Positions 26,605-36,678 of a stretch of DNA of 64,000 nt are shown here, piece after piece. The DNA comes from Gordonia sp. KTR9 (GTDB lineage: Bacteria > Actinomycetota > Actinomycetes > Mycobacteriales > Mycobacteriaceae). The translations under genes and the position numbers were made by a program. A model generated the notes under the pieces. The model saw nothing but the letters and a program-made list of their open reading frames with translations, did not search any database and was not told the origin of the DNA. Numbering within the stretch: position 1 is the stretch's first letter; each line of letters starts with the position of its first letter. Location: the NCBI RefSeq assembly GCF_000143885.2, contig NC_018581.1, positions 2,294,001 to 2,358,000 on the forward strand, given 5' to 3'.

Positions 26605-27651
26605 ATGAAGGCGAGGGGTATGGACGACGGGTCTGCCGACGTGGATCGGGCGTGGCGCCGGCGCTCGCCGATGCGGGTCGCCGTACTCGTGATCGCGCTG
26701 GTCATCTCGACTCTCGGAATGGTGGTGCCCGCCACCGCGTCGCCCGCGCCCGCTCGCATCGTCGCCGAGACGGTTCAGCGCGGAGGCGAGATCGAAGTCG
26801 GCGTCCGGTCCGCCGCGATGCGCCGGGTGGTTCCGGTCAAGGTGTGGCCCGCCCGCGGAACCGGGCCCGCGCCAACGCTCTACCTCCTCAACGGAGCGGC
26901 GGGCGGCGATGGTGGAAGCAGCTGGTTCGACCGGACCGACATCCGGACGTTCTTCGCCGACGAGAACGTCAACATCGTCGTCCCGATGGGCGGCGCGGCG
27001 AGCTACTTCACCGACTGGCAGCGACCCGACCCCGTGCTGGGGAGGCAGAAATGGGCGACCTTCCTCACCGAGGAGCTGCCGGCAACGATCGACGAGCGCT
27101 TCGACGGCACCGGACGCAACGCGATCGCCGGGATCTCGATGGCGGGCACGTCGGTGTTCCAGTTGGCCCTTCACGCACCGTCCGTGTACCAGGCACTCGG
27201 TTCGTTCAGCGGCTGTGCCCAGACCAGCGATCCGCTCGGTCAGGCCGTCGTCCGGATGGTCGTCGAGGGCCGTGGCGGTGCCAACACTGTGAACATGTGG
27301 GGACCGCCCGACGATCCGGCCTGGCGTGCCAGCGACCCGTACCTGCATGCCGAGGAGTTCCGGGGGACGTCGATCTACGTGTCGAACGGGTCCGGGATGC
27401 CGGGCCGATACGACACCCTGGACGGTCCCGGTATCGACGGCAACGGCTCCAAGCTGTTCGACCAGATCGCGGTCGGGGCGGTGATCGAGACGGCCACGGC
27501 GCAGTGCACGCGGAACCTCCAGCGCCGGATGCGCGACATCGGTGTCCCGGCGACGTTCCACCTCTACGAGGGCGGCACCCACGCGTGGCCGTACTGGCAG
27601 GACGAACTGCATCGTGCCTGGCCGCAGTTCGAGGCGGCCCTGCGCGGGTGA
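26605..27651 (+). CDS. Antigen-85-like mycolyltransferase/esterase
   Basis: 348 residues from ATG 26605 (ATG 26620 and 26671 are alternatives). A signal peptide ([20 protein letters not shown], ending ATAS) leads to an alpha/beta hydrolase. The nucleophile lies in [10 protein letters not shown] (about Ser178). [20 protein letters not shown] and the C-terminal [18 protein letters not shown] closely resemble antigen 85 (W..FLT.ELP and THSWPYW), the enzymes that transfer mycolic acid between trehalose lipids and the cell wall. It is therefore probably secreted and acts in the cell envelope. It lies opposite a PapA-type acyltransferase and exporter. Confidence 0.85.
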   Translation: MKARGMDDGSADVDRAWRRRSPMRVAVLVIALVISTLGMVVPATASPAPARIVAETVQRGGEIEVGVRSAAMRRVVPVKVWPARGTGPAPTLYLLNGAAGGDGGSSWFDRTDIRTFFADENVNIVVPMGGAASYFTDWQRPDPVLGRQKWATFLTEELPATIDERFDGTGRNAIAGISMAGTSVFQLALHAPSVYQALGSFSGCAQTSDPLGQAVVRMVVEGRGGANTVNMWGPPDDPAWRASDPYLHAEEFRGTSIYVSNGSGMPGRYDTLDGPGIDGNGSKLFDQIAVGAVIETATAQCTRNLQRRMRDIGVPATFHLYEGGTHAWPYWQDELHRAWPQFEAALRG

Positions 27652-27739
27652 ACTCTCCCGCGGCGCGCACGACGCGTGTCGCGGGTCGATTCCGGTGAAG
27701 ACGTACGATAGTTCACCGAACCGACGAGTGAGGAAGCCG

Positions 27740-28474
27740 ATGAGTGAAGCGTCCGACCCCATCCGGCGGGATGGATTCCGTAGGGTCTTGCTGAAGTTGG
27801 GCGGCGAGATGTTCGGTGGAGGAGAGGTCGGGCTCGATCCCGACGTGGTGGGCACCGTCGCCGACCAGATCGCCGACGTCGTCAATTCCGGTGTCCAGGT
27901 CGCCGTCGTGATCGGCGGCGGGAACTTCTTCCGCGGCGCCGAACTGCAGCAACGAGGCCTCGACCGAAGCCGCTCGGACTACATGGGCATGCTCGGAACG
28001 GTCATGAACTGCCTTGCGCTGCAGGACTTCCTGGAGAAGCGCGGGATTTCGACCCGCGTGCAGACCGCCATCACGATGGGACAGGTGGCCGAGCCGTACC
28101 TGCCGCTGCGTGCACAGCGGCACCTGGAGAAGGGGCGCGTGGTGATCTTCGGCGCGGGCATGGGGATGCCGTACTTCTCCACCGACACCACCGCCGCCCA
28201 GCGAGCGCTGGAGATCAAGGCCGAGGTGGTCCTGATGGCCAAGGCGGTCGACGGTGTGTACGACGCCGACCCGCGCACCAACCCCGACGCCACGATGTTC
28301 ACCGAGATCACCCACCGCGAGGTGCTCGACAAGGAGCTCAAGGTCGCCGACGCGACGGCCTTCAGCCTGTGTATGGACAACAAGATGCCGATCTTGGTGT
28401 TCAATTTGCTCCAACAGGGCAATATCGCCCGTGCAGTCGCAGGCGACCGCATCGGCACCCTGGTCAGCACCTGA
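27740..28474 (+). CDS. pyrH: UMP kinase
   Basis: 244 residues, hexameric enzyme phosphorylating UMP to UDP. It belongs to the amino-acid-kinase fold: [74 protein letters not shown] and [19 protein letters not shown]. The TACGAT at 27704-27709 is a plausible -10, with a GAGGAAG ribosome site before the ATG. It starts the conserved pyrH-frr-cdsA run. Confidence 0.98.
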   Translation: MSEASDPIRRDGFRRVLLKLGGEMFGGGEVGLDPDVVGTVADQIADVVNSGVQVAVVIGGGNFFRGAELQQRGLDRSRSDYMGMLGTVMNCLALQDFLEKRGISTRVQTAITMGQVAEPYLPLRAQRHLEKGRVVIFGAGMGMPYFSTDTTAAQRALEIKAEVVLMAKAVDGVYDADPRTNPDATMFTEITHREVLDKELKVADATAFSLCMDNKMPILVFNLLQQGNIARAVAGDRIGTLVST

Positions 28475-28532
28475 ACCCGACGCCTGACCCTGAGATCGAC
28501 GAGAACACCGACTGAACGGAACAAGGACGAAC

Positions 28533-29090
28533 ATGATCGACGACGCGTTGCTCGACGCCGAGGAGAAGATGGAGAAGGCGGTCAACGTCGCCAAGGAGGA
28601 CATGGGTTCGATCCGGACCGGGCGCGCCAACCCGTCCATGTTCAACAAGATCAACATCGAGTACTACGGCTCGATCACCCCCGTGACGCAGGTCGCGAGC
28701 ATCAACACGCCCGAACCGCGCCTCGTCGTGATCAAGCCGTACGAGGCGTCGACGCTGCGTGACATCGAGACCGCGATCCGCAACTCCGACCTCGGGGTCA
28801 ATCCGACCAACGACGGCACGATCATCCGGGTCGCCGTCCCGCAGCTCACCGAGGAGCGGCGCCGCGAGCTCGTCAAGCAGGCCAAGGGCAAGGGTGAGGA
28901 CGCGAAGGTCGCGATCCGCAACGTGCGTCGCAAGGCTGCCGACGAACTCAAGCGCATCCAGAAGGACGGCGAGGCCGGCGAAGACGAGGTCACCCGCGCC
29001 GAGAAGGAACTGGACAAGACCACGGCGACCTATGTGCATCAGATCGACGAGCTGGTGAAGCACAAAGAAGACGAATTGCTCGAGGTGTGA
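28533..29090 (+). CDS. frr: Ribosome recycling factor
   Basis: 185 residues. RRF splits the post-termination ribosome together with EF-G. The tRNA-like shape is formed by a three-helix bundle: [35 protein letters not shown] and, after the hinge, [20 protein letters not shown] and [32 protein letters not shown]. The stop overlaps the cdsA GTG start, so the two are translationally coupled. Confidence 0.98.
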   Translation: MIDDALLDAEEKMEKAVNVAKEDMGSIRTGRANPSMFNKINIEYYGSITPVTQVASINTPEPRLVVIKPYEASTLRDIETAIRNSDLGVNPTNDGTIIRVAVPQLTEERRRELVKQAKGKGEDAKVAIRNVRRKAADELKRIQKDGEAGEDEVTRAEKELDKTTATYVHQIDELVKHKEDELLEV

Positions 29091-29938
29091 ACGAGGTTCC
29101 GCAACGAGGCGGTGAGAAGAAGTCGCGCGCGGGGCGCGATCTGCCGGCCGCCATCGCGGTCGGCGGCACGCTCGGCATCAGCATCATCGCGATCCTGATC
29201 TTCGTACCGAAGGTCTGGTACGGCCTCGTGGCGGTCGCCTTCGCGATCGCCACCTGGGAGGTCGTCAAACGCCTCCGGACCGGTGGATACGCGGTGGCGC
29301 TCTGGCCGCTTCTCATCGGCGGGCAGGCCATCATCTGGGCGAGCTGGCCCTGGGGCCCGACCGGCGCGCTCGTCGCCTTCGTGGCGACGGTCCTGGTGTC
29401 CATGGTGTGGAAGCTCCTCGGGCAAGGCATCAACAATGCGCCGGTCGACTACCTGCGCGACCTCGCGGTCACCGTGTTCGTCCTGGCGTGGCTGCCGCTG
29501 CTCGCCTCGTTCGGCGCGCACCTCGTGGTGCAGGACGACGGCGCCGCGCGGGTGGCCACGCTGATGGTCGTCGTGGTGTGCTCCGACGTCGGCGGCTATG
29601 CCGCGGGCGTGATGTTCGGCAAGCACCCGATGGCACCGGCGATCAGCCCGAAGAAGTCCTGGGAAGGCATGGTGGGCTCCCTCGTCGTCGGCACCGTCGG
29701 CGCCGTCGGATGCGTGGTGTATCTGCTGGAGAGCCACTGGTGGATCGGCATCATCCTGGGACCGGTCCTGGTGGTCTGCGCGACCCTGGGTGACCTCGTC
29801 GAATCGCAGGTGAAGCGCGATCTCGGCATCAAGGACATGGGCACACTGCTGCCCGGGCACGGCGGCATCATGGACCGCCTCGACAGCCTGCTGCCGTCGG
29901 CGTTCGTGGTGTGGGTCGTGCTGACCGCACTGCTCTGA
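29087..29938 (+). CDS. cdsA: Phosphatidate cytidylyltransferase
   Basis: 283 residues, polytopic membrane enzyme making CDP-diacylglycerol for phosphatidylinositol, cardiolipin and phosphatidylethanolamine synthesis. About eight hydrophobic helices are present. The family signature is complete near the C-terminus: [19 protein letters not shown] followed by [16 protein letters not shown]. The GTG start overlaps the frr stop (GTGTGA). It is the last gene of the pyrH operon; a LapA-like gene converges on it. Confidence 0.96.
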   Translation: MNEVPQRGGEKKSRAGRDLPAAIAVGGTLGISIIAILIFVPKVWYGLVAVAFAIATWEVVKRLRTGGYAVALWPLLIGGQAIIWASWPWGPTGALVAFVATVLVSMVWKLLGQGINNAPVDYLRDLAVTVFVLAWLPLLASFGAHLVVQDDGAARVATLMVVVVCSDVGGYAAGVMFGKHPMAPAISPKKSWEGMVGSLVVGTVGAVGCVVYLLESHWWIGIILGPVLVVCATLGDLVESQVKRDLGIKDMGTLLPGHGGIMDRLDSLLPSAFVVWVVLTALL

Positions 29939-29965
29939 CCGCGGGCAAGGGCCCCGGCGTCAGCG

Positions 29966-30373
29966 CTACTTCGCGGCCTTCTTCAGCGCACGCCGCAGCT
30001 GCAGCATCCGCAGACCGCCCACGAGCGCCACGATCAGCGCGCCGGCGATGGCCGCGATGAGCAGGCTCACCCCGAGCGGCAGATTCACTTCCCAGAACAG
30101 CAGCTCGATCTCCTGCGAGTCGAGGTTCTGCACGATGAAGACCAGGAGCAGGACGAGGATGATCGCACCGATCACCACGCCGAACCAGGTCGCCCGGGTC
30201 CGCGTGTGCTCCACATCGGCGACCGTGCGTCGCAGGCGATCGCGGTGGTCGGGGTCGGGGGAGTGCTGATCAGGTGTGTGCGGGTCGCCGGTCGCCGGTA
30301 CCGGTGCCCCGGCGGGCTGTTCGCCCCACGCAGGTACCGAACCCGTGTGCCGTCGGTCCTCGGGTGTCGTCAT
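29966..30373 (-). CDS. LapA-domain (DUF1049) membrane protein
   Basis: 135 residues. A Pro- and charge-rich cytoplasmic N-terminus of about 60 residues is followed by two membrane helices ([20 protein letters not shown] and [20 protein letters not shown]) and a short basic tail ([14 protein letters not shown]). This is the LapA/YciS layout, linked to envelope assembly in proteobacteria; the actinobacterial role is unknown. It shares an upstream region of only 30 bases with rlmN. Confidence 0.88.
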   Translation of the reverse strand: MTTPEDRRHTGSVPAWGEQPAGAPVPATGDPHTPDQHSPDPDHRDRLRRTVADVEHTRTRATWFGVVIGAIILVLLLVFIVQNLDSQEIELLFWEVNLPLGVSLLIAAIAGALIVALVGGLRMLQLRRALKKAAK

Positions 30374-30391
30374 CGCTTCATCATGACATGC

Positions 30392-30397
30392 GACAAT
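30392..30397 (+). promoter_or_regulatory. rlmN -10 element (GACAAT), leaderless arrangement
   Basis: GACAAT is followed by six bases and the ATG at 30404. The lapA-like gene starts at 30373 on the other strand, so the two promoters overlap. Confidence 0.4.
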
Positions 30398-30403
30398 GGC
30401 GAA

Positions 30404-31510
30404 ATGACCTCATTGCCACTTGTGTTCGACGCGCCCCGACGCGGGCGTCCGCCGACACACTTCGCCGACCTCGACGCCGCCGGTCGCGTCGCGGCGCTGG
30501 CCGAGCTGGGGCTGCCGAAGTTCCGGGCCGATCAGCTGGCCCGTCAGTACTACGCGCGTCTCAACGGCAACGTCGACGAGATGACCGACCTGCCCGCAGG
30601 CTCCCGCGAAGGGGTGCGGGACAAGCTCTTCCCGCAGCTGTTGACCCCGGTCCGGCATATCTCCTGCGACGACGACTCCACCCGCAAGACGCTGTGGCGT
30701 CTGCACGACGGCACCCTCCTCGAGAGCGTTCTCATGCGCTACACCGAGCGGAACACCCTGTGTATCTCGAGCCAGGCCGGATGCGGCATGGCCTGCCCGT
30801 TCTGCGCGACCGGACAGGGCGGGCTCGATCGCAACCTGTCGACCGCCGAGATCGTCGACCAGGTCCGTGCTGCGGCTCGTGCGCTGCGTGACGGCGAACT
30901 CGGCGAACCCGGGCGCCTGTCGAACGTCGTGTTCATGGGCATGGGCGAGCCGCTGGCCAACTACAAGCGCGTGGTGAACGCAGTCCGGCAGATCACCTCG
31001 CCCGCGCCGGACGGTCTCGGGATCTCGGCACGCTCGGTGACCGTGTCGACCGTCGGCCTCGCGCCGTCGATCCGTCGTCTCGCCGACGAGGGCCTCGCGG
31101 TCACCCTCGCCGTCTCGCTCCACACGCCCGACGACGAGCTGCGCGACACCCTCGTCCCGGTGAACAACCGATGGTCGGTCGACGAGGTGCTCGAGGCGGC
31201 CCGCTACTACGCCGACACCACCGGACGACGCGTCTCGATCGAGTACGCCCTCATCCGGGACGTCAACGACCAGCCCTGGCGAGCCGACCTGCTGGGGCAG
31301 AAACTGCACCGTGCCCTCGGGTCACTCGTGCACGTGAACCTCATCCCGCTGAATCCGACGCCGGGCTCGGAATGGGACGCCAGTCCCAAACCGGTCGAAC
31401 GCGAGTTCGTCCGGCGTGTCCGCGAGCAGGGAGTCTCGTGCACCGTCCGCGACACGCGCGGTCAGGAGATCGCCGCCGCCTGCGGACAGCTGGCCGCCGA
31501 GGAGCGCTGA
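30404..31510 (+). CDS. rlmN: Dual-specificity 23S rRNA/tRNA methyltransferase RlmN
   Basis: 368 residues. A radical-SAM enzyme that adds a C2 methyl to A2503 of 23S rRNA and A37 of tRNAs. The cluster motif CxxxCxxC is CGMACPFC within [19 protein letters not shown]. The SAM site [13 protein letters not shown] and the C-terminal methyl-carrier cysteine in [20 protein letters not shown] are present. ATG 30404 is favoured because it starts six bases after a -10-like GACAAT; ATG 30383 is an alternative. A strong terminator follows. Confidence 0.96.
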   Translation: MTSLPLVFDAPRRGRPPTHFADLDAAGRVAALAELGLPKFRADQLARQYYARLNGNVDEMTDLPAGSREGVRDKLFPQLLTPVRHISCDDDSTRKTLWRLHDGTLLESVLMRYTERNTLCISSQAGCGMACPFCATGQGGLDRNLSTAEIVDQVRAAARALRDGELGEPGRLSNVVFMGMGEPLANYKRVVNAVRQITSPAPDGLGISARSVTVSTVGLAPSIRRLADEGLAVTLAVSLHTPDDELRDTLVPVNNRWSVDEVLEAARYYADTTGRRVSIEYALIRDVNDQPWRADLLGQKLHRALGSLVHVNLIPLNPTPGSEWDASPKPVEREFVRRVREQGVSCTVRDTRGQEIAAACGQLAAEER

Positions 31511-31526
31511 GGCACGACGCAGAAAT

Positions 31527-31562
31527 GAGAAACGCCGAGCGGATCACCGCTCGGCGTTTCTC
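31527..31562. terminator. Bidirectional terminator between rlmN and the DUF2631 gene
   Basis: A 15-bp perfect stem (31527-31541 with 31548-31562) closes a six-base GATCAC loop. AAA and TTT tracts in the stem give short U-runs in both directions. It lies between convergent genes. Confidence 0.85.
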
Positions 31563-31583
31563 GTGGATCTGGTGTCGTGGCGG

Positions 31584-31880
31584 TCAGGACCACTTTCCGC
31601 GGTTCATCCACCAGCCGCGGACCGCGAAGAACAGCGTTCCCACGGCGAAGGCGATGAGGTACAGGTCCTCGATGTGGCCGGTGTGGTTGCCGATGATCAT
31701 CGCGAGCAGGAACAGCGCGAAGAAGATGGCCGCACCGTAGAAGGTCTTGGTCGCCGCACCGTGCCAGCCGAACCGGGCGGACGGGGCATCGGCGGGCTCG
31801 CGGCGCCAGCCGGTGTCGATGACCTCGACGTGGCCCCCTTCGCCATGCCCCACAGTGTGCTCCACATCGGTGCTTGCCAC
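31584..31880 (-). CDS. DUF2631 small membrane protein
   Basis: About 98 residues, a conserved Mycobacteriales protein of unknown function. A hydrophilic N-terminus (VEHTVGHGEGGHVEVIDTGW) leads to two membrane helices (TFYGAAIFFALFLLAMIIGN and DLYLIAFAVGTLFFAVRGWW). GTG 31880 was preferred because GAGGAG overlaps the alternative GTG at 31886. It is next to dxr as in M. tuberculosis. Confidence 0.88.
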   Translation of the reverse strand: MASTDVEHTVGHGEGGHVEVIDTGWRREPADAPSARFGWHGAATKTFYGAAIFFALFLLAMIIGNHTGHIEDLYLIAFAVGTLFFAVRGWWMNRGKWS

Positions 31881-31901
31881 AGCCACTCCTCACAGCGCGG
31901 A

Positions 31902-31917
31902 CGTCAGATGTCTGACG
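31902..31917. repeat. Operator-like palindrome between DUF2631 gene and dxr
   Basis: CGTCAGA (31902-31908) and TCTGACG (31911-31917) form a perfect 7-bp dyad with a two-base centre, 22 bases upstream of the DUF2631 start and 95 bases before the dxr -10. This is the size of a homodimeric repressor site. Confidence 0.4.
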
Positions 31918-32011
31918 ATCGGTAGTAGTTCTCCGAGCAGCATAGCGGCACACCCCGCCCGCGGGTCTGTCCGGTGCCACCGGCGACGGCGTCCGCCGAA
32001 TCGGGATGGTC

Positions 32012-32017
32012 CAGAAT
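32012..32017 (+). promoter_or_regulatory. dxr -10 element (CAGAAT), leaderless arrangement
   Basis: CAGAAT lies six bases before the GTG at 32024 and decides that start against the ATG at 32006. Confidence 0.45.
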
Positions 32018-32023
32018 GGGTGC

Positions 32024-33199
32024 GTGCCCACACGTGTGCTGATCCTCGGTTCCACCGGTTCCATCGGCGTCCAGGCGCTCGAGGTGGTCACCGAGCACCC
32101 CGACCTCTTCGAGGTGGTCGGCCTCGGTGCCGGCGGATCGCACCCCGGCCTCCTCGCCGAACAGGCCGCCGCGTTCGGCGTCCCGGCCGCGCGGATCGCC
32201 GTCGCGGACGCCGCGCGGGCACCGGAACTCTCCGAACGGCTCGGCGGCCGGGTGCTCGGCGGGCCCGACGCCATGTGCGACCTGATCGACGCGGTCGTCG
32301 CGGACACCGGGGTGGATGTGATCCTCAACGCGGTCGTCGGGTCGATCGGACTCGCGCCCAGTCTCACCGCACTCCGATCGGGTGCCCGGCTCGCGCTGGC
32401 CAACAAGGAGTCGCTCGTCGCCGGAGGCGCACTCGTCCTCGACGCGGCCGCGCCCGGGCAGATCGTGCCGGTCGACTCCGAGCACTCCGCCATCGCGCAG
32501 TGCCTGCGCGCCGGGACGGCAGCCGAGGTCGACCGGCTGGTCCTCACCGCCTCGGGTGGCCCGTTCCGGGGGTGGACCCGCGCGCAGCTCGAGGACGTCA
32601 CCCCCGAGCAGGCCGGCCACCATCCCACGTGGTCGATGGGTCCGATGATCACGCTCAACTCGGCGACCCTGGTCAACAAGGCGCTCGAGGTCATCGAGGC
32701 GCATCTGCTGTTCGGCGTCGACTACGACCACATCGACGTCACCGTCCACCCGCAGTCGATCGTGCACTCGATGGTGACCTTCGTCGACGGCGCGACCGTG
32801 GCCAAGGCCTCACCGCCGTCGATGAAACTGCCCATCGCGCTGGCCCTGGGATGGCCGGACCGGGTGCCCGGTTCGTCGGCCGCGTGCGACTTCTCGACCG
32901 CGTCGTCGTGGACGTTCGAGCCCGTCGACGACACGGTGTTCCCGGCGATCGAGCTGGCGCGGCGCGCGGGAAGCGCGGGGGGCAGCCTGACGGCCGTCTA
33001 CAACGCGGCCAACGAGGCCGCCGCGGCCGGGTTCTTCGCGGGCGCGATCAGGTTCCCGCGCATCGTCGAGGTCATCGAGGAGGTGCTCGGCGAGGCCGAT
33101 CAGTGGGCCCGGACGCCAGGTACTGTGGAAGAGGTCTTCGCCGCCGATCGGTGGGCCCGGGATAGCGCTGCGCAGCTGGTCGCGGCCGCATCCTTCTGA
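32024..33199 (+). CDS. dxr: 1-deoxy-D-xylulose 5-phosphate reductoisomerase
   Basis: 391 residues. The NADPH-dependent second step of the MEP isoprenoid pathway. The dinucleotide site is [17 protein letters not shown]. The metal and substrate region shows [16 protein letters not shown] and [14 protein letters not shown]; the flexible loop is [15 protein letters not shown], and [18 protein letters not shown] and [11 protein letters not shown] follow. The C-terminus ends in the helical domain with [13 protein letters not shown]. It is followed by rip1 and ispG, the actinobacterial MEP-protease arrangement. Confidence 0.97.
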   Translation: MPTRVLILGSTGSIGVQALEVVTEHPDLFEVVGLGAGGSHPGLLAEQAAAFGVPAARIAVADAARAPELSERLGGRVLGGPDAMCDLIDAVVADTGVDVILNAVVGSIGLAPSLTALRSGARLALANKESLVAGGALVLDAAAPGQIVPVDSEHSAIAQCLRAGTAAEVDRLVLTASGGPFRGWTRAQLEDVTPEQAGHHPTWSMGPMITLNSATLVNKALEVIEAHLLFGVDYDHIDVTVHPQSIVHSMVTFVDGATVAKASPPSMKLPIALALGWPDRVPGSSAACDFSTASSWTFEPVDDTVFPAIELARRAGSAGGSLTAVYNAANEAAAAGFFAGAIRFPRIVEVIEEVLGEADQWARTPGTVEEVFAADRWARDSAAQLVAAASF

Positions 33200-33250
33200 T
33201 CGGCGGCCCTCGTGAGCGGGTACGCCCCGTGATCCGGATGGAGTAGGTAC

Positions 33251-34480
33251 GTGAGTTTCGCGATCGGCGTGACGCTGTTTGCCGTGGCGCTGCTGCTGTC
33301 GGTCGCCTGGCATGAGTGTGGTCACATGTGGGCCGCGCAGGCGACGGGCATGAAGGTCCGACGGTACTTCGTCGGCTTCGGTCCCACGATCTGGTCCACC
33401 CGTCGAGGCGAGACCGAATACGGGATCAAGGCGCTGCCGCTGGGCGGCTTCTGCGACATCGCCGGGATGACCCCGCACGAAGAACTCGCCTGGGACGAGA
33501 AAGACCGGGCGATGTACAAGCAGAAGGCGTGGAAACGCCTCGTCGTGCTGTTCGCCGGACCGGCCCAGAACTTCATCCTCGGTTTCGTGCTGATCATCAT
33601 CGTCGGACTGACGTTCGGTTTGCCGAATCTCGACCCAGGGCCGACCCCGGCGCGAGTTGCCGAGACGCAGTGCGTGCCGGCAACCAGCACGATCGTGGAC
33701 GGTGAGCGGAAGGACGCGCCGTGTGCCGCCGGCACCGGTCCCGCGGAGGTCGCTGGACTACTCCCCGGCGACGACATCGTCGCGATCAACGGTCAGCCGG
33801 TCGGCCAGGCGTCGGACCTGACCCCGGTGATCCGCGAGTCGACCGGCCCGGTCGCACTGACTGTGGACCGTGATGGGCAGCGACTCGAACTGACCATGAC
33901 GCCCGAGCCGACCACCGTCACCGTGAACAAGTCGGACGGCACGACGGAGACCCAGACCTACAACATGGTCGGCATCGCCTACGACGTCCCGCCGGGGATG
34001 ATCCAGTACGGCGTGATCGACATCGTGCCCGGCGCGTTCGCCTTCACCGGTGACCTCATCGTCGAGACCTGGAACGCACTGCTGTCGCTGCCGTCGAAGA
34101 TCGGTGACCTGTGGACGGCGGTCACCGGCGGGGAACGCGCGCTCGACACCCCGGTCAGCGTCTACGGTGCGTCGGTGCTCGGCGGCCAGGCCGTCGAGCG
34201 CGGTCTGTGGGACATGTTCTGGATGCTCCTGATCAGCATCAACTTCTTCCTGGGGCTGTTCAACCTGGTGCCGTTGCTCCCGCTCGACGGCGGGCACATG
34301 GCGATCGTCGGCTACGAGAAGGGGCGCGACACCGTGCGGCGCTGGTTCGGCCGCGCCCCCGGCGGTGCCGTCGACTACTACAAGCTGCTCCCGATCACCT
34401 ATGCGGCGGTGGTGGTGATGGCCGGCTTCATGGTGCTCACGCTCACCGCCGACATCGTCAACCCGATCAATCCCTGGTGA
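33251..34480 (+). CDS. rip1: Site-2 protease, RseP/Rip1 family
   Basis: 409 residues, intramembrane zinc metalloprotease. It releases membrane-bound anti-sigma factors; in M. tuberculosis Rip1 controls envelope lipids and virulence. The HExxH motif is WHECGHMW (near residue 22) in the first helix and the third ligand lies in [14 protein letters not shown] in the third helix. One PDZ domain stretches from about residue 155 to 240 ([17 protein letters not shown]). GGAGTAG precedes the GTG start. It is placed between dxr and ispG. Confidence 0.95.
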   Translation: MSFAIGVTLFAVALLLSVAWHECGHMWAAQATGMKVRRYFVGFGPTIWSTRRGETEYGIKALPLGGFCDIAGMTPHEELAWDEKDRAMYKQKAWKRLVVLFAGPAQNFILGFVLIIIVGLTFGLPNLDPGPTPARVAETQCVPATSTIVDGERKDAPCAAGTGPAEVAGLLPGDDIVAINGQPVGQASDLTPVIRESTGPVALTVDRDGQRLELTMTPEPTTVTVNKSDGTTETQTYNMVGIAYDVPPGMIQYGVIDIVPGAFAFTGDLIVETWNALLSLPSKIGDLWTAVTGGERALDTPVSVYGASVLGGQAVERGLWDMFWMLLISINFFLGLFNLVPLLPLDGGHMAIVGYEKGRDTVRRWFGRAPGGAVDYYKLLPITYAAVVVMAGFMVLTLTADIVNPINPW

Positions 34481-34565
34481 ACACATCCGGCGTGAGCCCG
34501 CACGACGAACACCTTGTGACCCCGCCCGACCACACCGACACTCCGATTCCCCAGAGGTGAACGAG

Positions 34566-35753
34566 ATGAACGCCCCGACTCCCGCGAACGCCGTGCCGAT
34601 CGGACTCGGCATGCCCGCCGGGCCACCCCCGGTGCTCGCCCCGCGGCGAAAGACCCGGCAGTTCTTCGTCGGCTCGGTCGGCGTCGGCAGCGACCACCCG
34701 ATCTCGGTGCAGTCGATGACGACGACCAAGACCCACGACATCAACGCCACGCTCCAGCAGATCGCCGAGCTGACCGCCTCGGGATGCGACATCGTGCGCG
34801 TCGCGTGCCCCCGTCCCGAGGACGCGGAAGCGCTGCCGATCATCGCCAAGAAGTCCAAGATCCCGGTGATCGCCGACATCCACTTCCAGCCGAAGTACAT
34901 CTTCGCCGCGATCGACGCCGGGTGTGCCGCGGTGCGTGTCAACCCGGGCAACATCAAGGAGTTCGACGGTCGGGTGAAGGAGGTCGCCAAGGCGGCCGGT
35001 GATGCCGGCATCCCGATCCGGATCGGCGTCAACGCCGGCTCGCTCGACAAGCGCATCCTGCAGAAGTACGGCAAGGCGACCCCCGAGGCCCTCGTCGAGT
35101 CGGCGCTCTGGGAGGCCGGGCTGTTCGAGGAGCACGGCTTCGGCGACATCAAGATCTCGGTGAAGCACAACGACCCGGTGATCATGGTGGAGGCCTACCG
35201 CCAGCTCGCCGCCGCCTGTGACTACCCGCTGCACCTCGGCGTCACCGAGGCCGGGCCGTCGTTCCAGGGCACGATCAAGTCCGCGGTGGCGTTCGGTGCG
35301 CTCCTCAGCGAGGGCATCGGCGACACCATCCGAGTGTCGCTGTCGGCACCGCCGGCCGAGGAGATCAAGGTCGGCGATCAGATCCTGCAGTCGCTGAATC
35401 TCCGCCCCCGCAAACTCGAAATCGTCTCCTGCCCGTCGTGCGGACGCGCCCAGGTCGACGTGTACAAACTCGCCGACGAGGTCACCGCGGGACTCGAGGG
35501 CATGGAGGTACCGCTGCGCGTCGCCGTGATGGGGTGCGTCGTCAACGGTCCCGGCGAAGCCCGGGAAGCCGACCTCGGCGTCGCATCCGGAAACGGCAAG
35601 GGTCAGATCTTCGTCAAGGGTGAGGTCATCAAGACCGTCCCCGAGGCGCAGATCGTGGAGACCTTGATCGAAGAAGCGCTGCGGATCGCCGAGGAATCAG
35701 GAGAAACTGGAGACGGTACAACTGTGGGCGCGCCCGTGGTGACCGTTTCGTAG
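34566..35753 (+). CDS. ispG: 4-hydroxy-3-methylbut-2-enyl diphosphate synthase (IspG/GcpE)
   Basis: 395 residues. The [4Fe-4S] enzyme of the MEP pathway that converts MEcPP to HMBPP. Visible are [49 protein letters not shown] and the cluster cysteines in [14 protein letters not shown] and [23 protein letters not shown] 34566 is chosen because AGAGG lies eight bases upstream; GTG 34557 overlaps that site. It is 85 bases after rip1. Confidence 0.97.
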   Translation: MNAPTPANAVPIGLGMPAGPPPVLAPRRKTRQFFVGSVGVGSDHPISVQSMTTTKTHDINATLQQIAELTASGCDIVRVACPRPEDAEALPIIAKKSKIPVIADIHFQPKYIFAAIDAGCAAVRVNPGNIKEFDGRVKEVAKAAGDAGIPIRIGVNAGSLDKRILQKYGKATPEALVESALWEAGLFEEHGFGDIKISVKHNDPVIMVEAYRQLAAACDYPLHLGVTEAGPSFQGTIKSAVAFGALLSEGIGDTIRVSLSAPPAEEIKVGDQILQSLNLRPRKLEIVSCPSCGRAQVDVYKLADEVTAGLEGMEVPLRVAVMGCVVNGPGEAREADLGVASGNGKGQIFVKGEVIKTVPEAQIVETLIEEALRIAEESGETGDGTTVGAPVVTVS

Positions 35754-35784
35754 GTCGGCGGAAACCCGGAGAGGAGGAGCGGCG

Positions 35785-36621
35785 TTGCTGAAGCTACTGG
35801 GCGACAAGCCGCTCGGCGCTCGTGATGCGGCTGCCGTCGAACGTGTCCTCACCTCCGACCCGGTGGCGATGTGCATGGTGGCGGCCCGATTCGAGACGCA
35901 CGGGATCAACCCCCGCCTCCTCGGCGGTGAGCTGTGGACGGCGCACAATCCGGCGTCGTCGCTCTGTTTCTCCGGCGCGAATCTGATCCCGCTCGTCGGG
36001 TCGCCGGGCGATCTCGACTACTTCTCCGACCGCGCCGTCGCCGCGCCGCGGGCGTGTTCGTCGATCGTCGGCCGCGCCGAACTCGTGTTGCAGATGTGGG
36101 ACCAGATCGAGCCGGTGTGGGGTCAGGCGCGAGAGGTCAGACCGGTGCAGCCGCTGCTCGCCCTCACCACCTGCTCGGCGGTACCCGCCGACCCCCTGGT
36201 GCGGCTGGTGACCCTCGACGACCTGGACGCGTACATGCCCGCGGCCATCGACATGTTCATCGGCGAGGTCGGTGTCGATCCGACGGCCGGCGACGGCGGC
36301 CGGTCCTACCGGCGTCGCCTCGCCTCGCTCATCACCGCGCAGCGGGTGTTCGCGCGGTTCGACGGCCCCGACGTGGTGTTCAAGGCCGAGATCGGCTCGC
36401 TGTCCCGCCGGGTCGGCCAGATCCAGGGTGTCTGGGTCGCTCCCGACCGTCGTGGCGAGGGGCTCGGGTTGGGCGGCACCGCCGCCGTCGCGGAGGCCGT
36501 CGCCGCGCACGGGCGCATCCCCAGTCTCTACGTGAACGGCTTCAACGTCACCGCGCGGGCAGTGTACGAGCGCATCGGATTCACCGAGGTCGGCACCTTC
36601 GCGACCGTCCTCGTCGACTGA
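35785..36621 (+). CDS. GNAT acetyltransferase with N-terminal DUF4081
   Basis: 278 residues. The N-terminal half (SDPVAMCMVAARFETHGINP-like region and NPASSLCFSGANLIPL) is the DUF4081 domain; the C-terminal half is a GNAT fold with acetyl-CoA loop VWVAPDRRGEGLGLGGTAAV and YVNGFNVTARAVYERIGF. Substrate unknown. A TTG start has an ideal GAGGAGG upstream. The gene follows ispG in mycobacteria too (Rv2867c, from memory), which suggests a shared transcript. Confidence 0.92.
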   Translation: MLKLLGDKPLGARDAAAVERVLTSDPVAMCMVAARFETHGINPRLLGGELWTAHNPASSLCFSGANLIPLVGSPGDLDYFSDRAVAAPRACSSIVGRAELVLQMWDQIEPVWGQAREVRPVQPLLALTTCSAVPADPLVRLVTLDDLDAYMPAAIDMFIGEVGVDPTAGDGGRSYRRRLASLITAQRVFARFDGPDVVFKAEIGSLSRRVGQIQGVWVAPDRRGEGLGLGGTAAVAEAVAAHGRIPSLYVNGFNVTARAVYERIGFTEVGTFATVLVD

Positions 36622-36678
36622 CCGCCCTGCCGCGTGGCGTCGCGGGAATCCGACCGCGCCACCCTAGACTCGACCTCG

